The notes under the pieces: generated by a model
The model's database searches: none
What the model was told of the DNA's origin: nothing
What the model saw: only the letters and a program-made list of their open reading frames with translations
Made by a program: the position numbers and the translations under genes
Origin: an uncultured Pelagibacteraceae bacterium
GTDB lineage: Bacteria; Pseudomonadota; Alphaproteobacteria; Pelagibacterales; Pelagibacteraceae
Length of the DNA: 64,000 nucleotides
Direction: 5' to 3'
Assembly: GCA_902604305.1 (NCBI GenBank)
Contig: CACKXS010000004.1
Coordinates: 1-64,000 of the forward strand
Shown: positions 18,611-27,301 of the stretch, piece by piece
How the letters are laid out: every line of letters starts with the position of its first letter
Position numbering within the stretch: the stretch's first letter is position 1

Positions 18611-18671
18611 TTATCCACAAGCATACAAAATGTGGTTTCAATGTTCACGTTTTGATTCACTTTTGATTCAC
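18611..18671. other. Isolated DnaA-box match and tandem 11-bp repeat upstream of umuD
   Basis: TTATCCACA at 18611-18619 matches the DnaA box consensus exactly. Downstream, TTTTGATTCAC occurs twice in direct tandem (18650-18660 and 18661-18671). The gap lies between the divergent small exported gene and umuD. A single DnaA box without clustering does not make an origin. It may be chance or a regulatory DnaA site. Confidence 0.35.
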
Positions 18672-18695
18672 TTCCAGACTCAAAATACAACCTGA

Positions 18696-18724
18696 TTGAC
18701 ACTACTGAATAACTTATATATTAA
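18696..18724 (+). promoter_or_regulatory. umuD promoter
   Basis: TTGACA is a perfect -35 hexamer, followed after exactly 17 bases by TATTAA as -10. The predicted start point at about 18731 falls inside the SOS box immediately downstream, which is the classical layout for LexA repression. Confidence 0.75.
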
Positions 18725-18727
18725 TTA

Positions 18728-18742
18728 GAACAAAATAAGAAC
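18728..18742 (+). promoter_or_regulatory. Predicted LexA/SOS operator of umuDC
   Basis: GAAC-AAAATAA-GAAC is a perfect match to the alphaproteobacterial SOS box (GAAC-N7-GAAC, equivalent to GTTC-N7-GTTC). It begins 3 bases after the -10 hexamer and ends 5 bases before the ATG. Bound repressor would cover both the transcription start and the ribosome site. Confidence 0.85.
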
Positions 18743-18747
18743 ATTTT

Positions 18748-19143
18748 ATGAAGCTAACTATACCTTATTATTTACACAAAGCCGGCGCGGGTTTTCCATC
18801 CCCTGCAACAGATTATATTGAGGAAGATATTGATCTAAATATTCATTTGATCAAAAATGTTCCAGCAACCTTCATCATAAGAGTTCAAGGAAAATCAATG
18901 GTCGATGTTGGTATTAATGATGGCGATCTATTAGTTGTTGATAAGAGCTTAACACCAAAAAACTTTTCAACAGTTATAGCAAATGTTCATGATGAACTTG
19001 TAGTTAAAAGTTTTGTTCAAGAAAGAGATAAAAAATTTTTAACATCTGGATCTAAAAATTTTGAGGATAGAATTTTAATTAATGAAGAAGAAGATATTTT
19101 TATTTGGGGGGTTGTAACTTATGTCATCCATTCAACGTACTAA
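18748..19143 (+). CDS. umuD: UmuD, SOS-cleaved error-prone polymerase subunit
   Basis: This 131-residue S24-family protein matches UmuD in order and spacing. The self-cleavage region is [14 protein letters not shown], with the scissile bond predicted at Ala14-Gly15. The catalytic serine is Ser50 in [18 protein letters not shown] and the general-base lysine is Lys87 in DELVVKSF. The Ser-Lys spacing of 37 equals that of E. coli UmuD (60/97). The arm before the cleavage site is about 10 residues shorter than in E. coli. RecA-stimulated cleavage would produce UmuD', which joins UmuC as polymerase V. It has no LexA DNA-binding domain, so it is not the repressor. It overlaps umuC by 23 bp. Confidence 0.93.
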   Translation: MKLTIPYYLHKAGAGFPSPATDYIEEDIDLNIHLIKNVPATFIIRVQGKSMVDVGINDGDLLVVDKSLTPKNFSTVIANVHDELVVKSFVQERDKKFLTSGSKNFEDRILINEEEDIFIWGVVTYVIHSTY

Positions 19144-20401
19144 AAAAATAGCACTAGTTGATTGTAATTCTTTCTATGTTTCATGTGAAAGATTATTTAA
19201 TCCTAAAATAAGAAAAAAACCTGTTGTTGTCTTATCAAATAATGATGGGTGTATTGTTTCAAGATCTAATGAAGCAAAAGCATTGGGAATAAAAATGGGA
19301 GAACCTTATTTTAAAGCAAAAGATATTATTATTAAAAATAATGTTCAAGTTTTTTCATCTGGTTATTCTCTATATGGAGATATTTCAAGAAGAGTTATGC
19401 GAACTTTAAAACGTTTTAATTCTGATATAGAAGTTTATTCAATTGATGAGGCCTTTCTAGATTTATCAAATTTTTCTGATGACGAAGTAGAAGATGTTGG
19501 AAAAGAAATTAGAAGCACAGTTTTACAGTGGACTGGTATTCCAACAAGTATTGGTATTGCTAAAACAAAAACCTTAAGCAAAGTTGCAAATCATATTGCT
19601 AAAAAAAAAGAATCAGGAGTTACAAGTTTAATTGGAATTGAAAATATTGATCCAATATTAGAGAAGGTAGAAATAAATGATGTCTGGGGTGTTGGAAAAC
19701 AATTAACTAAATTTTATCACCAAAATGGAATTTATAATGCTAAACAATTAAAAAATATTTCTAATACTTGGATTAAAAAAAGTTCTAATGTCTTAAGTTC
19801 AAGAACTGCAATGGAACTTAGAGGTATTTCTTGTATTGATATTGAAAAAACTGTATCAAAAAGAAAAAGTTGTGTAGTATCACGTTCATTTGGCCAAAGA
19901 GTAGAAAAGTTTCAAGAATTAAAAGAGGCTATTTCAAATTACTGTTTGAATGCTTCAGAAAAAATTCGATCAGAGTCTTTAATTGCAAAATCAATAACTG
20001 TTTTTATTAGAACAAGTCCTTTCCAAAGTAAGTTTGGATATTATTCAAATTCAAAAACAATTGATTTTCCAGTTGGAACAAATAATAGTATTGAAATAGT
20101 TAAGACTGCCTTAACTGCTTTAGAAAATATTTTTAAAAATGGTTATCGTTATCAAAAAGCAGGCGTATTACTAACAGGACTGTCAAATGACGAAGGAAAA
20201 AAGAATTTATTCTCATCAGAAAAAGATGAAAAGATAAGTAGTTTAATGAAATCAATTGATAACACAAATTATAGGTATGGCAGATCTGCTATAAGTCTTG
20301 CTAGCGCAGGAGTTCAAAAGAGATGGAATATGAAAAGAGAACACTCTTCTAGAATAGATACGGCAGATTTTCATTTATTACCAACGATTAGAGCTATTTA
20401 G
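19121..20401 (+). CDS. umuC: UmuC, Y-family DNA polymerase V subunit
   Basis: This 426-residue Y-family polymerase has [19 protein letters not shown] at the N-terminus (first catalytic Asp and the cysteine-type steric gate region). Next are [20 protein letters not shown] and the catalytic [11 protein letters not shown] at about residue 107. The helix-hairpin-helix region with [16 protein letters not shown] follows, then the little-finger domain. The C-terminal DUF4113-like part ends [26 protein letters not shown]-style, as in UmuC. With UmuD' it performs translesion synthesis. It is translated in overlap with umuD under the same SOS-type control. Its last 8 bases overlap the alginate-lyase-like gene on the other strand. 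Confidence 0.95.
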   Translation: MSSIQRTKKIALVDCNSFYVSCERLFNPKIRKKPVVVLSNNDGCIVSRSNEAKALGIKMGEPYFKAKDIIIKNNVQVFSSGYSLYGDISRRVMRTLKRFNSDIEVYSIDEAFLDLSNFSDDEVEDVGKEIRSTVLQWTGIPTSIGIAKTKTLSKVANHIAKKKESGVTSLIGIENIDPILEKVEINDVWGVGKQLTKFYHQNGIYNAKQLKNISNTWIKKSSNVLSSRTAMELRGISCIDIEKTVSKRKSCVVSRSFGQRVEKFQELKEAISNYCLNASEKIRSESLIAKSITVFIRTSPFQSKFGYYSNSKTIDFPVGTNNSIEIVKTALTALENIFKNGYRYQKAGVLLTGLSNDEGKKNLFSSEKDEKISSLMKSIDNTNYRYGRSAISLASAGVQKRWNMKREHSSRIDTADFHLLPTIRAI

Positions 20402-21578
20402 TGAAATGACAGTAAGGTTCAACCACTGTCCAGGAAGCACTGCCAAATCCTCTTTTTGATATATTCTCAAATACAGTGAGTATTTTTCTTTGATAATTAT
20501 TAAGATTATTTTTATTTTCATACCATTGTTTTAATCTTTGAATATTTTCATGATCTGGAAATCTTGAAGCGTAAGCGTACAGCCAGCCCCAGTTACTTCC
20601 TGAATTTGATTTAAGATCTTGAACTTTATAATTTTTTGCTGGTCCCGGAAATCTATTTTCTTTGGCATATTTAAAAACAATTTCATTATTCTCCGTAAAA
20701 TCTATAAAAAATTTAACTAAATTGTGATAATTTTTTCCTTTAAAATCTAAATCCCAAATATTGTAACCCTGATGTTCAGCAATAATTGCTATTACAGCAA
20801 GAGCGTTCATTGCTCTTCCTTGATAAAACATAGCTCTTCCTCCTCTTCTTACTTCAATAGGTAAACTACCATCCTTTCTTTGATATCTAATTGTTGCTTC
20901 ATAATTTCTAAATGCTTTTTTAAACTCTTTATCACTATCAATAAGTATACCGAGTTGCATGTGAGCAACAGCAGAAGATAAAGCGTGGTTATGAGCTCTT
21001 TTTGGGGTTCCACTAGCACCACCGGAATCATAAGTTTTGTCATACAATAAATGTTGATTTTTTTTTACAATTTTTTTGAACCAATCTTTAATAATTCTAT
21101 CTTCTTCTTCAGGTACGCTTGTAACTTGCTTAGCAAATGAGTAAGCAGCTAACATCGGTGAAGCAACATACAAGTTTACTGTTAATGTATCATTCCAATG
21201 TCTTCCCTCATGGTCTGATGGTCCAGTTCTTTTTGCTGCATCTGCTTTTGCCCAATTTAAAATTGTATTTTTTACATGCACACAAGCCTCTTTATTTCCA
21301 CCACTGCATGGAAATGTGAAATTTGTAAATCTGCTTAATGCATAATCATATCTATCGTCTAATCCATATCCAGTTGGTGCTTTAACTTTTAAAATTGGTT
21401 CAATTTTATTTAGTTCTGGACTTACATAAAGTTTGGTTTGGCAATTTTTAAGATTTTTTGGAATTGGAAAAATTATTTCTGGTTTATTTACTTCAGCTTT
21501 TTTTTTGATTTCTCTAAAATTTGCAGAAGAATTGGAAGTAAAAAATAATATTAATACTATTATTGATAATTTTTTCAC
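20394..21578 (-). CDS. Alginate lyase-like (PL5 / AlgL-type) exported protein
   Basis: This 394-residue protein starts with a signal peptide ([16 protein letters not shown]). The mature chain is helix-rich with the alpha-barrel pattern of the alginate lyase family: [21 protein letters not shown], then [20 protein letters not shown] with the NH.A pair expected in the active site, and [26 protein letters not shown] with an arginine-rich tract. Such enzymes cleave uronate polysaccharides in the periplasm. The substrate here is not predictable and the role could be cell-envelope glycan turnover rather than food use. It sits 1 base from the serA stop frame and overlaps umuC convergently by 8 bp. 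Four cysteines are spaced to allow disulfides. Confidence 0.75.
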   Translation of the reverse strand: MKKLSIIVLILFFTSNSSANFREIKKKAEVNKPEIIFPIPKNLKNCQTKLYVSPELNKIEPILKVKAPTGYGLDDRYDYALSRFTNFTFPCSGGNKEACVHVKNTILNWAKADAAKRTGPSDHEGRHWNDTLTVNLYVASPMLAAYSFAKQVTSVPEEEDRIIKDWFKKIVKKNQHLLYDKTYDSGGASGTPKRAHNHALSSAVAHMQLGILIDSDKEFKKAFRNYEATIRYQRKDGSLPIEVRRGGRAMFYQGRAMNALAVIAIIAEHQGYNIWDLDFKGKNYHNLVKFFIDFTENNEIVFKYAKENRFPGPAKNYKVQDLKSNSGSNWGWLYAYASRFPDHENIQRLKQWYENKNNLNNYQRKILTVFENISKRGFGSASWTVVEPYCHFTK

Positions 21579-22513
21579 TAAACAGTGTTAATTTTAACAC
21601 CTTTTAAAAGAAAATCCGATAGCTGATTTGCAACCATTTCGGCAACAACTATTGATGCTTCAGTTGTAGAAGCTGCTATATGTGGAGTTACAATTACTTT
21701 TGGATTATTAAACAATATATTTTCTTTTGCTGGTTCTTTTGAAAAAACATCTACAGCTGCTCCAGCTATTAAACCCTCATTTAAAGCTTCATTTAAATCT
21801 TTTTCATCAACAATATTGCCACGTGCAGCATTAATTATATAAGATGTAGGTTTCATTTTCTTATAATGCTCTTTACTAATCATTGGCTTTCCATCCTTAG
21901 GGGCTTTACAATGAAAACTTATAATATCGCTTTTGCTTATCAAATCTTCAAAACTTACATTTTCTACGTGCAGGTAATCTTTTTTTCTAGATTCTAGAGA
22001 TTTTGAATTCACAAGTATCTTCATATCAAAACCTTTTACAAGATTACTCAATCTTACTCCTACATTTCCAAAACCTACTATTCCTAATGTTTTTTTAGAA
22101 AGTTCAGTTCCCTTAATATTTTTTTTCTCCCACTGACCCTTGTGTGTTGTTTCATTAGCAAAAGGAATTCTTCTAAGTACAGACATTATTAATGCAAATG
22201 CATGTTCGGCTGTTGCATTAGCATTTCCACCAGGTGTATTCATAACAATCATATTTTTTTCTTTTGCCACTGGTACATCTATATTATCTACACCAGCGCC
22301 AGCTCTGCCAATTACTTTTAAGTTTTTTGCAGCCTCAATTATATCTTTAGTAACTTTGGTTGCTGATCTTACAACCATACCATCGTATTCAGGAATAATT
22401 TTAATAATTTCTTCTTCTGATAAACCTGTTTTTACATCAACTGCAATGTTGTTTTTTTCAAAAATTTTTTGAGCAACATTGCTCATTGAATCTGAAATTA
22501 AAACTTTAGGCAT
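21578..22513 (-). CDS. serA: D-3-phosphoglycerate dehydrogenase (short form)
   Basis: This 311-residue D-2-hydroxyacid dehydrogenase has the NAD-binding motif GIVGFGNVGVRLSNL, the catalytic Arg in IINAARGNIVDE, the Glu in DVFSKEPA and the His in TPHIAAST. The substrate-domain run GRAGAGVDNIDVPVAKE is typical of SerA. The C-terminal ACT/regulatory domains of long SerA forms are absent, so serine feedback inhibition by that route is not expected. It starts inside the end of serC (8 bp overlap), which supports the phosphoserine pathway assignment over other hydroxyacid dehydrogenases. It oxidises 3-phosphoglycerate to 3-phosphohydroxypyruvate. Confidence 0.9.
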   Translation of the reverse strand: MPKVLISDSMSNVAQKIFEKNNIAVDVKTGLSEEEIIKIIPEYDGMVVRSATKVTKDIIEAAKNLKVIGRAGAGVDNIDVPVAKEKNMIVMNTPGGNANATAEHAFALIMSVLRRIPFANETTHKGQWEKKNIKGTELSKKTLGIVGFGNVGVRLSNLVKGFDMKILVNSKSLESRKKDYLHVENVSFEDLISKSDIISFHCKAPKDGKPMISKEHYKKMKPTSYIINAARGNIVDEKDLNEALNEGLIAGAAVDVFSKEPAKENILFNNPKVIVTPHIAASTTEASIVVAEMVANQLSDFLLKGVKINTV

Positions 22514-23660
22514 TATTTTTTACAGAATTATATGCCCAATCAATCCAGGGTAAAAGAGCTTTCATATCACTGTTTTGTACAGTCGAACCACCCCAAATCC
22601 TTATGCTAGGCGGTGCTTTAGGATAACCATTAATATCATTAGCAACACCTTCTTTTTCAAGAAGTGAGAATAATTTTTTTAATACTCCTCTTTGATCTTC
22701 TTCATTATGTTTTGTAAACCATTCATCTTTAATTAAAACGGTTATACTTGTTGAAGATCTAATATTTTTATCTTCACACATAAATTTAAAATTATCACTT
22801 TTATCAATCCAATCTTCTACAATTTTTAAATTTTGATTTGAAATATTTACTAATTCTTTAGTACCGCCTACTGACTCAACCCAATTCAAAGCATCAAGAC
22901 CATCTTCAACGCAAATCATTGAAGGTGTATTAATTATTCCTCCCTCAAATATGCTTTTAATTATTTTTTTCTTATTTGCTAATCTAAATAATTTTGGAAT
23001 TGGCCAGGATGGTATATGATTTTCTAATCTTTCAACAGTTCGTGGAGAAATTGCTATCATTCCATGAGCAGCTTCTGCGCCCAAAACTTTTTGCCACGAC
23101 CACGTGATTACATCTAACTTACTATAATCCATATCCATAGCAAAAATACCAGACGTAGCATCACAAATTGTTAAACCTTCTCTATCTTCAGGTATCCAAT
23201 CACCATTTGGAATTCGGACTCCTGCTGTTGTACCATTCCAAGTAAAAACTACATCATTTTTAAAATTCACTTTAGATAAATCAGGAAGAATTCCATAATC
23301 AGTTACATGACTATTTACATCTTTTATTTTTAATTGATCAAGAATATCTATAACCCAATCTTTTCCAAAATTTTCCCAAGCTAAAACATCAACACCTTTA
23401 CAACCTAAAAGAGACCAAAGAGCAGCCTCTAAAGCTCCCGTATTTGAACCAGTCATTACACCTACGTGGTAATCTTCTGGTAATTGAAGAATTTTTTTTG
23501 ATTTAACAATTACTTCATTTAATCTTTCTTTGCATACTTTGTGTCTATGAGACCTTCCTATAGGTGTATTTTTTAATGCATCTATAGTCCAACCTGGGCG
23601 TTTAGAGCAAGGTCCGCTAGAAAAATTTGGATTACTAGGTTTTGAGCTTGGCTTTTCCAT
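22506..23660 (-). CDS. serC: Phosphoserine aminotransferase
   Basis: This 384-residue class V aminotransferase resembles the archaeal/alphaproteobacterial SerC type. It starts with PSNPNFSSGPCSKRPGW, has GVMTGSNTGALEAALWSLLG, and places the PLP lysine in TWSWQKVLGAEAAHGM. The acidic partner is in LTICDATSGIFAMDMDY. It transaminates 3-phosphohydroxypyruvate with glutamate to phosphoserine. serA overlaps its end by 8 bp and a DUF1015 gene lies 126 bp upstream. No phosphoserine phosphatase gene is in the window. Confidence 0.94.
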   Translation of the reverse strand: MEKPSSKPSNPNFSSGPCSKRPGWTIDALKNTPIGRSHRHKVCKERLNEVIVKSKKILQLPEDYHVGVMTGSNTGALEAALWSLLGCKGVDVLAWENFGKDWVIDILDQLKIKDVNSHVTDYGILPDLSKVNFKNDVVFTWNGTTAGVRIPNGDWIPEDREGLTICDATSGIFAMDMDYSKLDVITWSWQKVLGAEAAHGMIAISPRTVERLENHIPSWPIPKLFRLANKKKIIKSIFEGGIINTPSMICVEDGLDALNWVESVGGTKELVNISNQNLKIVEDWIDKSDNFKFMCEDKNIRSSTSITVLIKDEWFTKHNEEDQRGVLKKLFSLLEKEGVANDINGYPKAPPSIRIWGGSTVQNSDMKALLPWIDWAYNSVKNNA

Positions 23661-23675
23661 AAAATTAAGTTTTTA

Positions 23676-23703
23676 GATATATTTGTTTTTAAAAAGATAT
23701 ATC
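23676..23703. other. A+T-rich inverted repeat upstream of serC
   Basis: GATATAT and ATATATC are separated by 14 bases about 16 bases before the serC start, in a 126 bp gap that otherwise holds only A+T-rich DNA. It could be a weak hairpin in the leader or chance. No riboswitch structure is recognisable. Confidence 0.2.
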
Positions 23704-23786
23704 ACTATTTTTTTTATATATATTTTTTAGCAATAAATAACGAACAATTGACGCAGGAACAGAACATAAATAGAAAATAATAAATT

Positions 23787-24989
23787 TTATTCAAAATCAT
23801 ATGCAACTAGACCATCTAAAGGTTTGGGATCAAACCAAGTCGATTTGGGAGGCATATTTAATTTTTTATCTGCAAAGTTAATTACATTTTCCATTTGAGT
23901 GGCAAACAAAGCAAAACCAACTTTTGCTTCACCTGAGTCTACCTTTTTTTCAATACCTTCTAGTCCATGAAAACCTGCTAAAAAATCAATTCTATTATCG
24001 TATCTAGGGTCTCCGATTCCTAAAGTGGGTTCTAATAAATAGTAGTGCAATAGATTTATATCTAAATTAATTATATGAAATAAGTTTTGATGGGGTTTTT
24101 CTTTTAGTTCCAAAGAATACCATTGTTTTTCTAAATACATTCCAAATATTTGAGATTTTTCAGGTTTGTATGAAGAGCTTTGCTTTTCGACTTTAAATTT
24201 TTTTTTAACTTCTTTAATAAAATCTGAAGGTGAATATCCATATAAATCTTTTATAAGTCTATTATAATCAAGGATCCTTGCCTGGCTTGTTGGAAAAATT
24301 GCTATCATAAAATAATTGTATAATTCACTTCCATTATGATCATGATTTTTATGTTGTTTAAATTTTGAGAGTTTTAATAATGCATCCATCCTATGGTGTC
24401 CATCTGCAATATAAATCCTATTTATAGAATTAAATAAATCAGATATTTTTAAAATTTTATTTTCATTGTCAACAACCCACATCTCGTGTTTACTTCCATC
24501 CATACCATCAAAAGAGTATTCTGGAGAACTAATTAACTCTTTTTCTACCAAATCGTTAAGTTGTTTATTGTCGGGATAAACAGCATATATAGGACCTATT
24601 TGCGCATTTAAATTATCCATTTGTTTCATTCTTTTTTGAGATCTTTCAAAAAAAATTTCTTCATGGCCTCTGATGTGTAAATTGTCGTAAGCAGATAATT
24701 TGGCAGTTCCAACTATCCCTACTTGTGAATGATCTACAGTTGATATTTTATAAATATAAAACGAATTTTTTTTATCCTTCATTAAGATTGATTTTTTTTT
24801 CATTAATTCAAATTGTTCTTTAGATTTAGAGCTATCTTTTTCACCAAAAACATTTAAATAACTCCAAGAATTATTATTTTTATGATCTACAACAGAATCT
24901 TTTGATAAATGATCGGTGCTTGATACGGCTACTGATGAAGCATTTTCTTTTGTCGGCCTCAAACCTTTAAATGGATTTATAAAATACAT
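23787..24989 (-). CDS. DUF1015 family protein
   Basis: This 400-residue soluble protein matches the DUF1015 family. It opens INPFKGLRPTKENASSVA, contains FYIYKISTVDHSQVGIVGTAKLSAYDN, and has the conserved YIADGHHRMDALLKL centre followed by IAIFPTSQARILDYNRLIKDL. The family function is not established. In many genomes it lies beside serA and serC, as here, so a link to serine or one-carbon metabolism is suspected. The D-G-H-H-R segment looks like a metal or nucleotide pocket, but this is a guess. It is codirectional with serC, 126 bp upstream of it, and follows the TrpB2-like gene. Confidence 0.8.
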   Translation of the reverse strand: MYFINPFKGLRPTKENASSVAVSSTDHLSKDSVVDHKNNNSWSYLNVFGEKDSSKSKEQFELMKKKSILMKDKKNSFYIYKISTVDHSQVGIVGTAKLSAYDNLHIRGHEEIFFERSQKRMKQMDNLNAQIGPIYAVYPDNKQLNDLVEKELISSPEYSFDGMDGSKHEMWVVDNENKILKISDLFNSINRIYIADGHHRMDALLKLSKFKQHKNHDHNGSELYNYFMIAIFPTSQARILDYNRLIKDLYGYSPSDFIKEVKKKFKVEKQSSSYKPEKSQIFGMYLEKQWYSLELKEKPHQNLFHIINLDINLLHYYLLEPTLGIGDPRYDNRIDFLAGFHGLEGIEKKVDSGEAKVGFALFATQMENVINFADKKLNMPPKSTWFDPKPLDGLVAYDFE

Positions 24990-25013
24990 GCAGTTATTTA
25001 ATTAATAGAACGG

Positions 25014-25030
25014 AATAGAGCAACTCTATT
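25014..25030. other. Short hairpin in the gap between trpB2-like and DUF1015 genes
   Basis: AATAGAG-CAA-CTCTATT is a perfect 7-bp stem with a 3-base loop, followed by TTTTT on the plus strand only. Both flanking genes are on the minus strand, where no T tract follows, so it does not fit as their terminator. It may be a leader hairpin of the DUF1015 gene. Confidence 0.25.
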
Positions 25031-25067
25031 TTTTAGATATAATTAGTAATATTATTGATTAATTTTT

Positions 25068-26429
25068 TTATGCAATTTTAGGTAGTTTTTCTAAAGCTTT
25101 ATTTGCATCAGCCTCATTATATTTGTCATCTGAAAGCTTATTATTGAAGTAATCTCCATAGGCTTGCATATCAAAATGACCATGACCACATAAATTGAAA
25201 AGAATAGTTTTCTTTTCACCATTTTTTTTACATTCAAGTGCAGCATCTATTGCGCCCTTAACAGCGTGTGTAGCTTCCGGCGCCGGAACAATACCTTCGG
25301 CATTTGCAAATTTTACACCTGCTTCAAAGCACTCTTTTTGTCCAAATGCTTTTGGTTCTATAGCACCTATGTCAGTTAAATGACTAACCATTGGAGCCAT
25401 ACCATGGTATCTTAAGCCACCCGAGTGGGTTGATGGTGGCATAAATTGAGATCCTAAAGTATGCATTTTGACTAATGGCGTACGCATTCCTGTGTCTCCA
25501 AAATCATATGCAAACTTACCTTTGGTTAAGGTAGGGCAAGACTTTGGTTCACAAGCTATTACTTTAACATCCTTTTTTTCTCTAAATTTTTTTCCAAGAA
25601 AAGGAAATACTAATCCTGAAAAATTACTTCCTCCTCCTGTACATCCAACCAATATATCAGGATAATCATTTGCCATTTCCATTTGCATTATTGCTTCATT
25701 GCCAACAATTGTTTGGTGCATTAAAACATGATTTAAAACACTTCCAAGAGAATATTTTGTATGATCGTCTTGTGCAGCCATTTCAACTGCTTCGGATATA
25801 GCTATACCTAAGCTTCCTGTATTGTTTGGATCTTTTTCTAAAATTGCTTTACCTGTTGGAGTTCTGTTTGATGGACTAGCATAACAATTTGCTCCGAATG
25901 TTTGCATAATCATTTTTCTATATGGTTTTTGTTCATAACTAACTTTAACCATGTAAACATCAAGTTCGATTTTAAAAATTGAACAAGCAAAAGCTAGAGA
26001 GCTTCCCCATTGCCCCGCACCTGTTTCAGTTGTAATTTTTTTTGTACCTTCTTCTTTATTGAAAAAAGCTTGAGCAACAGCTGTGTTTGGTTTGTGACTT
26101 CCTGTTGGACTAACACCTTCATATTTATAATAAATTTTAGCTGTTGTATCTAATGCTTTTTCTAGTTTTCTTGCTCTATACAATGGTGAAGGTCTCCATT
26201 GTTTGTAAATTTCTCTAACTGGTTCTGGAATTTCAATTTCTCTATCTTGTGAAACTTCTTGTCCAATAAGTGCCATTGGAAATAATGGAGCTAAATCATC
26301 TGGTCCAATTGGTTTTAGTGTTCCAGGATGAAGAACCGGTGAAAGTGGTTTTGGAAGATCGGCTGCAATATTATACCAAGTTTTTGGCATTTTGCTTTCT
26401 TCAAGAAAATATTTAATTCTATCTGACAT
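25068..26429 (-). CDS. TrpB2-like PLP enzyme (tryptophan synthase beta-like)
   Basis: This 453-residue fold-type II PLP enzyme matches the TrpB2 subfamily. It has an extended N-terminus with WYNIAADLPKPLSPVLHPG, then RPSPLYRARKLEKAL, the PLP lysine in SPTGSHKPNTAVAQAFF, TETGAGQWGSSLAFA, and the phosphate-binding glycines in LVGCTGGGSNFSG. TrpB2 enzymes condense indole with serine, or with phosphoserine in some archaeal members, usually without a TrpA partner; no trpA is nearby. The serC/serA genes follow downstream, so a serine-using role fits. Whether it is the main tryptophan synthase cannot be told. Confidence 0.87.
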   Translation of the reverse strand: MSDRIKYFLEESKMPKTWYNIAADLPKPLSPVLHPGTLKPIGPDDLAPLFPMALIGQEVSQDREIEIPEPVREIYKQWRPSPLYRARKLEKALDTTAKIYYKYEGVSPTGSHKPNTAVAQAFFNKEEGTKKITTETGAGQWGSSLAFACSIFKIELDVYMVKVSYEQKPYRKMIMQTFGANCYASPSNRTPTGKAILEKDPNNTGSLGIAISEAVEMAAQDDHTKYSLGSVLNHVLMHQTIVGNEAIMQMEMANDYPDILVGCTGGGSNFSGLVFPFLGKKFREKKDVKVIACEPKSCPTLTKGKFAYDFGDTGMRTPLVKMHTLGSQFMPPSTHSGGLRYHGMAPMVSHLTDIGAIEPKAFGQKECFEAGVKFANAEGIVPAPEATHAVKGAIDAALECKKNGEKKTILFNLCGHGHFDMQAYGDYFNNKLSDDKYNEADANKALEKLPKIA

Positions 26430-26506
26430 ATTTTATAAAAGTATTTTCTTAACTTATTTAATAAAATGCAAGCTCAAAATAAGACCTGTTCATTTGTCTT
26501 TCTTAC

Positions 26507-27301
26507 TCAATATATTGTAATTCTATGCATTATCCTATCACCTTTAAAAGGAGTAGCTTGATGCAACATTGATCTATTATCCCAAATGGCTAATTGATTT
26601 TTTTCCCACTCCAAAGAGTACTGAAATTTCTTTTTAATTTGATGTTTAAATAAAAACTTTTTTAATTTTATTTCTTCTTTTTTATTTAAATTATTAAAGC
26701 CTATAAAATGACCAGGACTACAAAATATACTTAATTTTCTATTAATTTTTTTTATTATCTTATGTCTAGAAATTAATTCGTTTTTTTGTTTACCTTTTTC
26801 TTTTGCTCTTTCTTTTGTTGTGATCGATATAGGTCCTTCTGAAGAGTAGATTGCTTTTAAATTTTTTAATTTTTTTTTTAGACTATAAGGCAAGTTTTCA
26901 TAAGCTAGATATTGTGAAGAAAACTCTGTATTAGCCTGTCCTTTTCTAGGTACTAATTTTGATAATAACATTGTAAATCTTGGTGGTTTTTTTGTGTAAA
27001 TTGAGTCTGTATGAAATTGTTCACCAAAACTTGGTCCTTTATCTTTAGATTTTCTTTCTACTACTGTTATTTTAGTAAATTTAGAATTTAGACCTTTTAA
27101 TCGAGGATAGTCAGCTGGAACTCCTAATTTTTTAGCAAATTTAAAATAATTTCTTGAAGATAAACTTTGATTTCTGAAATAAATCATTCCATATTTTTGA
27201 AGAGAATATTTAATTTTTTTAATATGATTTTTTTTTATTTTTTTAAGATCACAAATAATTTGTGCACCAATTTCTTTTTTTCCAGGAATAATTTCAAACA
27301 T
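26507..27301 (-). CDS. TauD/TfdA-family 2-oxoglutarate-dependent dioxygenase
   Basis: This 264-residue protein shows the iron-binding facial triad of the TauD family: HxD in EQFHTDSIYTKKPP at about residues 90-103, and the distal His in SMLHQATPFKGDRIMHRI near the C-terminus. The arginine that binds 2-oxoglutarate lies in that last stretch. The start IPGKKEIGAQIICDLKKI is also family-typical. These enzymes hydroxylate sulfonates, alkyl compounds, carnitine-like amines and others; the substrate is unknown. It overlaps the next gene (alpha/beta hydrolase) by 8 bp and belongs to a three-gene cassette with the hydrolase and a PhyH dioxygenase. Confidence 0.85.
   Translation of the reverse strand: MFEIIPGKKEIGAQIICDLKKIKKNHIKKIKYSLQKYGMIYFRNQSLSSRNYFKFAKKLGVPADYPRLKGLNSKFTKITVVERKSKDKGPSFGEQFHTDSIYTKKPPRFTMLLSKLVPRKGQANTEFSSQYLAYENLPYSLKKKLKNLKAIYSSEGPISITTKERAKEKGKQKNELISRHKIIKKINRKLSIFCSPGHFIGFNNLNKKEEIKLKKFLFKHQIKKKFQYSLEWEKNQLAIWDNRSMLHQATPFKGDRIMHRITIY

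Noticed and set aside
18611-18619. DnaA box upstream of umuD as an origin of replication.
   Set aside because: It is a single box with no cluster, no dnaA, dnaN or gidA nearby and no unwinding-element pattern.
18643-18657. A possible second SOS half-site (GTTCACGTTTTGATT) upstream of umuD.
   Set aside because: The second arm has two mismatches (GATT against GTTC) and lies far from the promoter, so it is treated as chance.
23746-23776. Several GAAC tetramers and a TTGACG promoter-like hexamer between serC and the DUF1015 gene.
   Set aside because: The GAAC copies are not spaced by 7 bases, and the promoter-like element points away from both flanking genes.
24990-25067. A tRNA or riboswitch in the gap before DUF1015, and in the other gaps over 60 bp (7235, 14196, 26430).
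   Set aside because: No cloverleaf or known riboswitch core is recognisable. They hold only A+T-rich leader sequence and, at 25014, a small hairpin.
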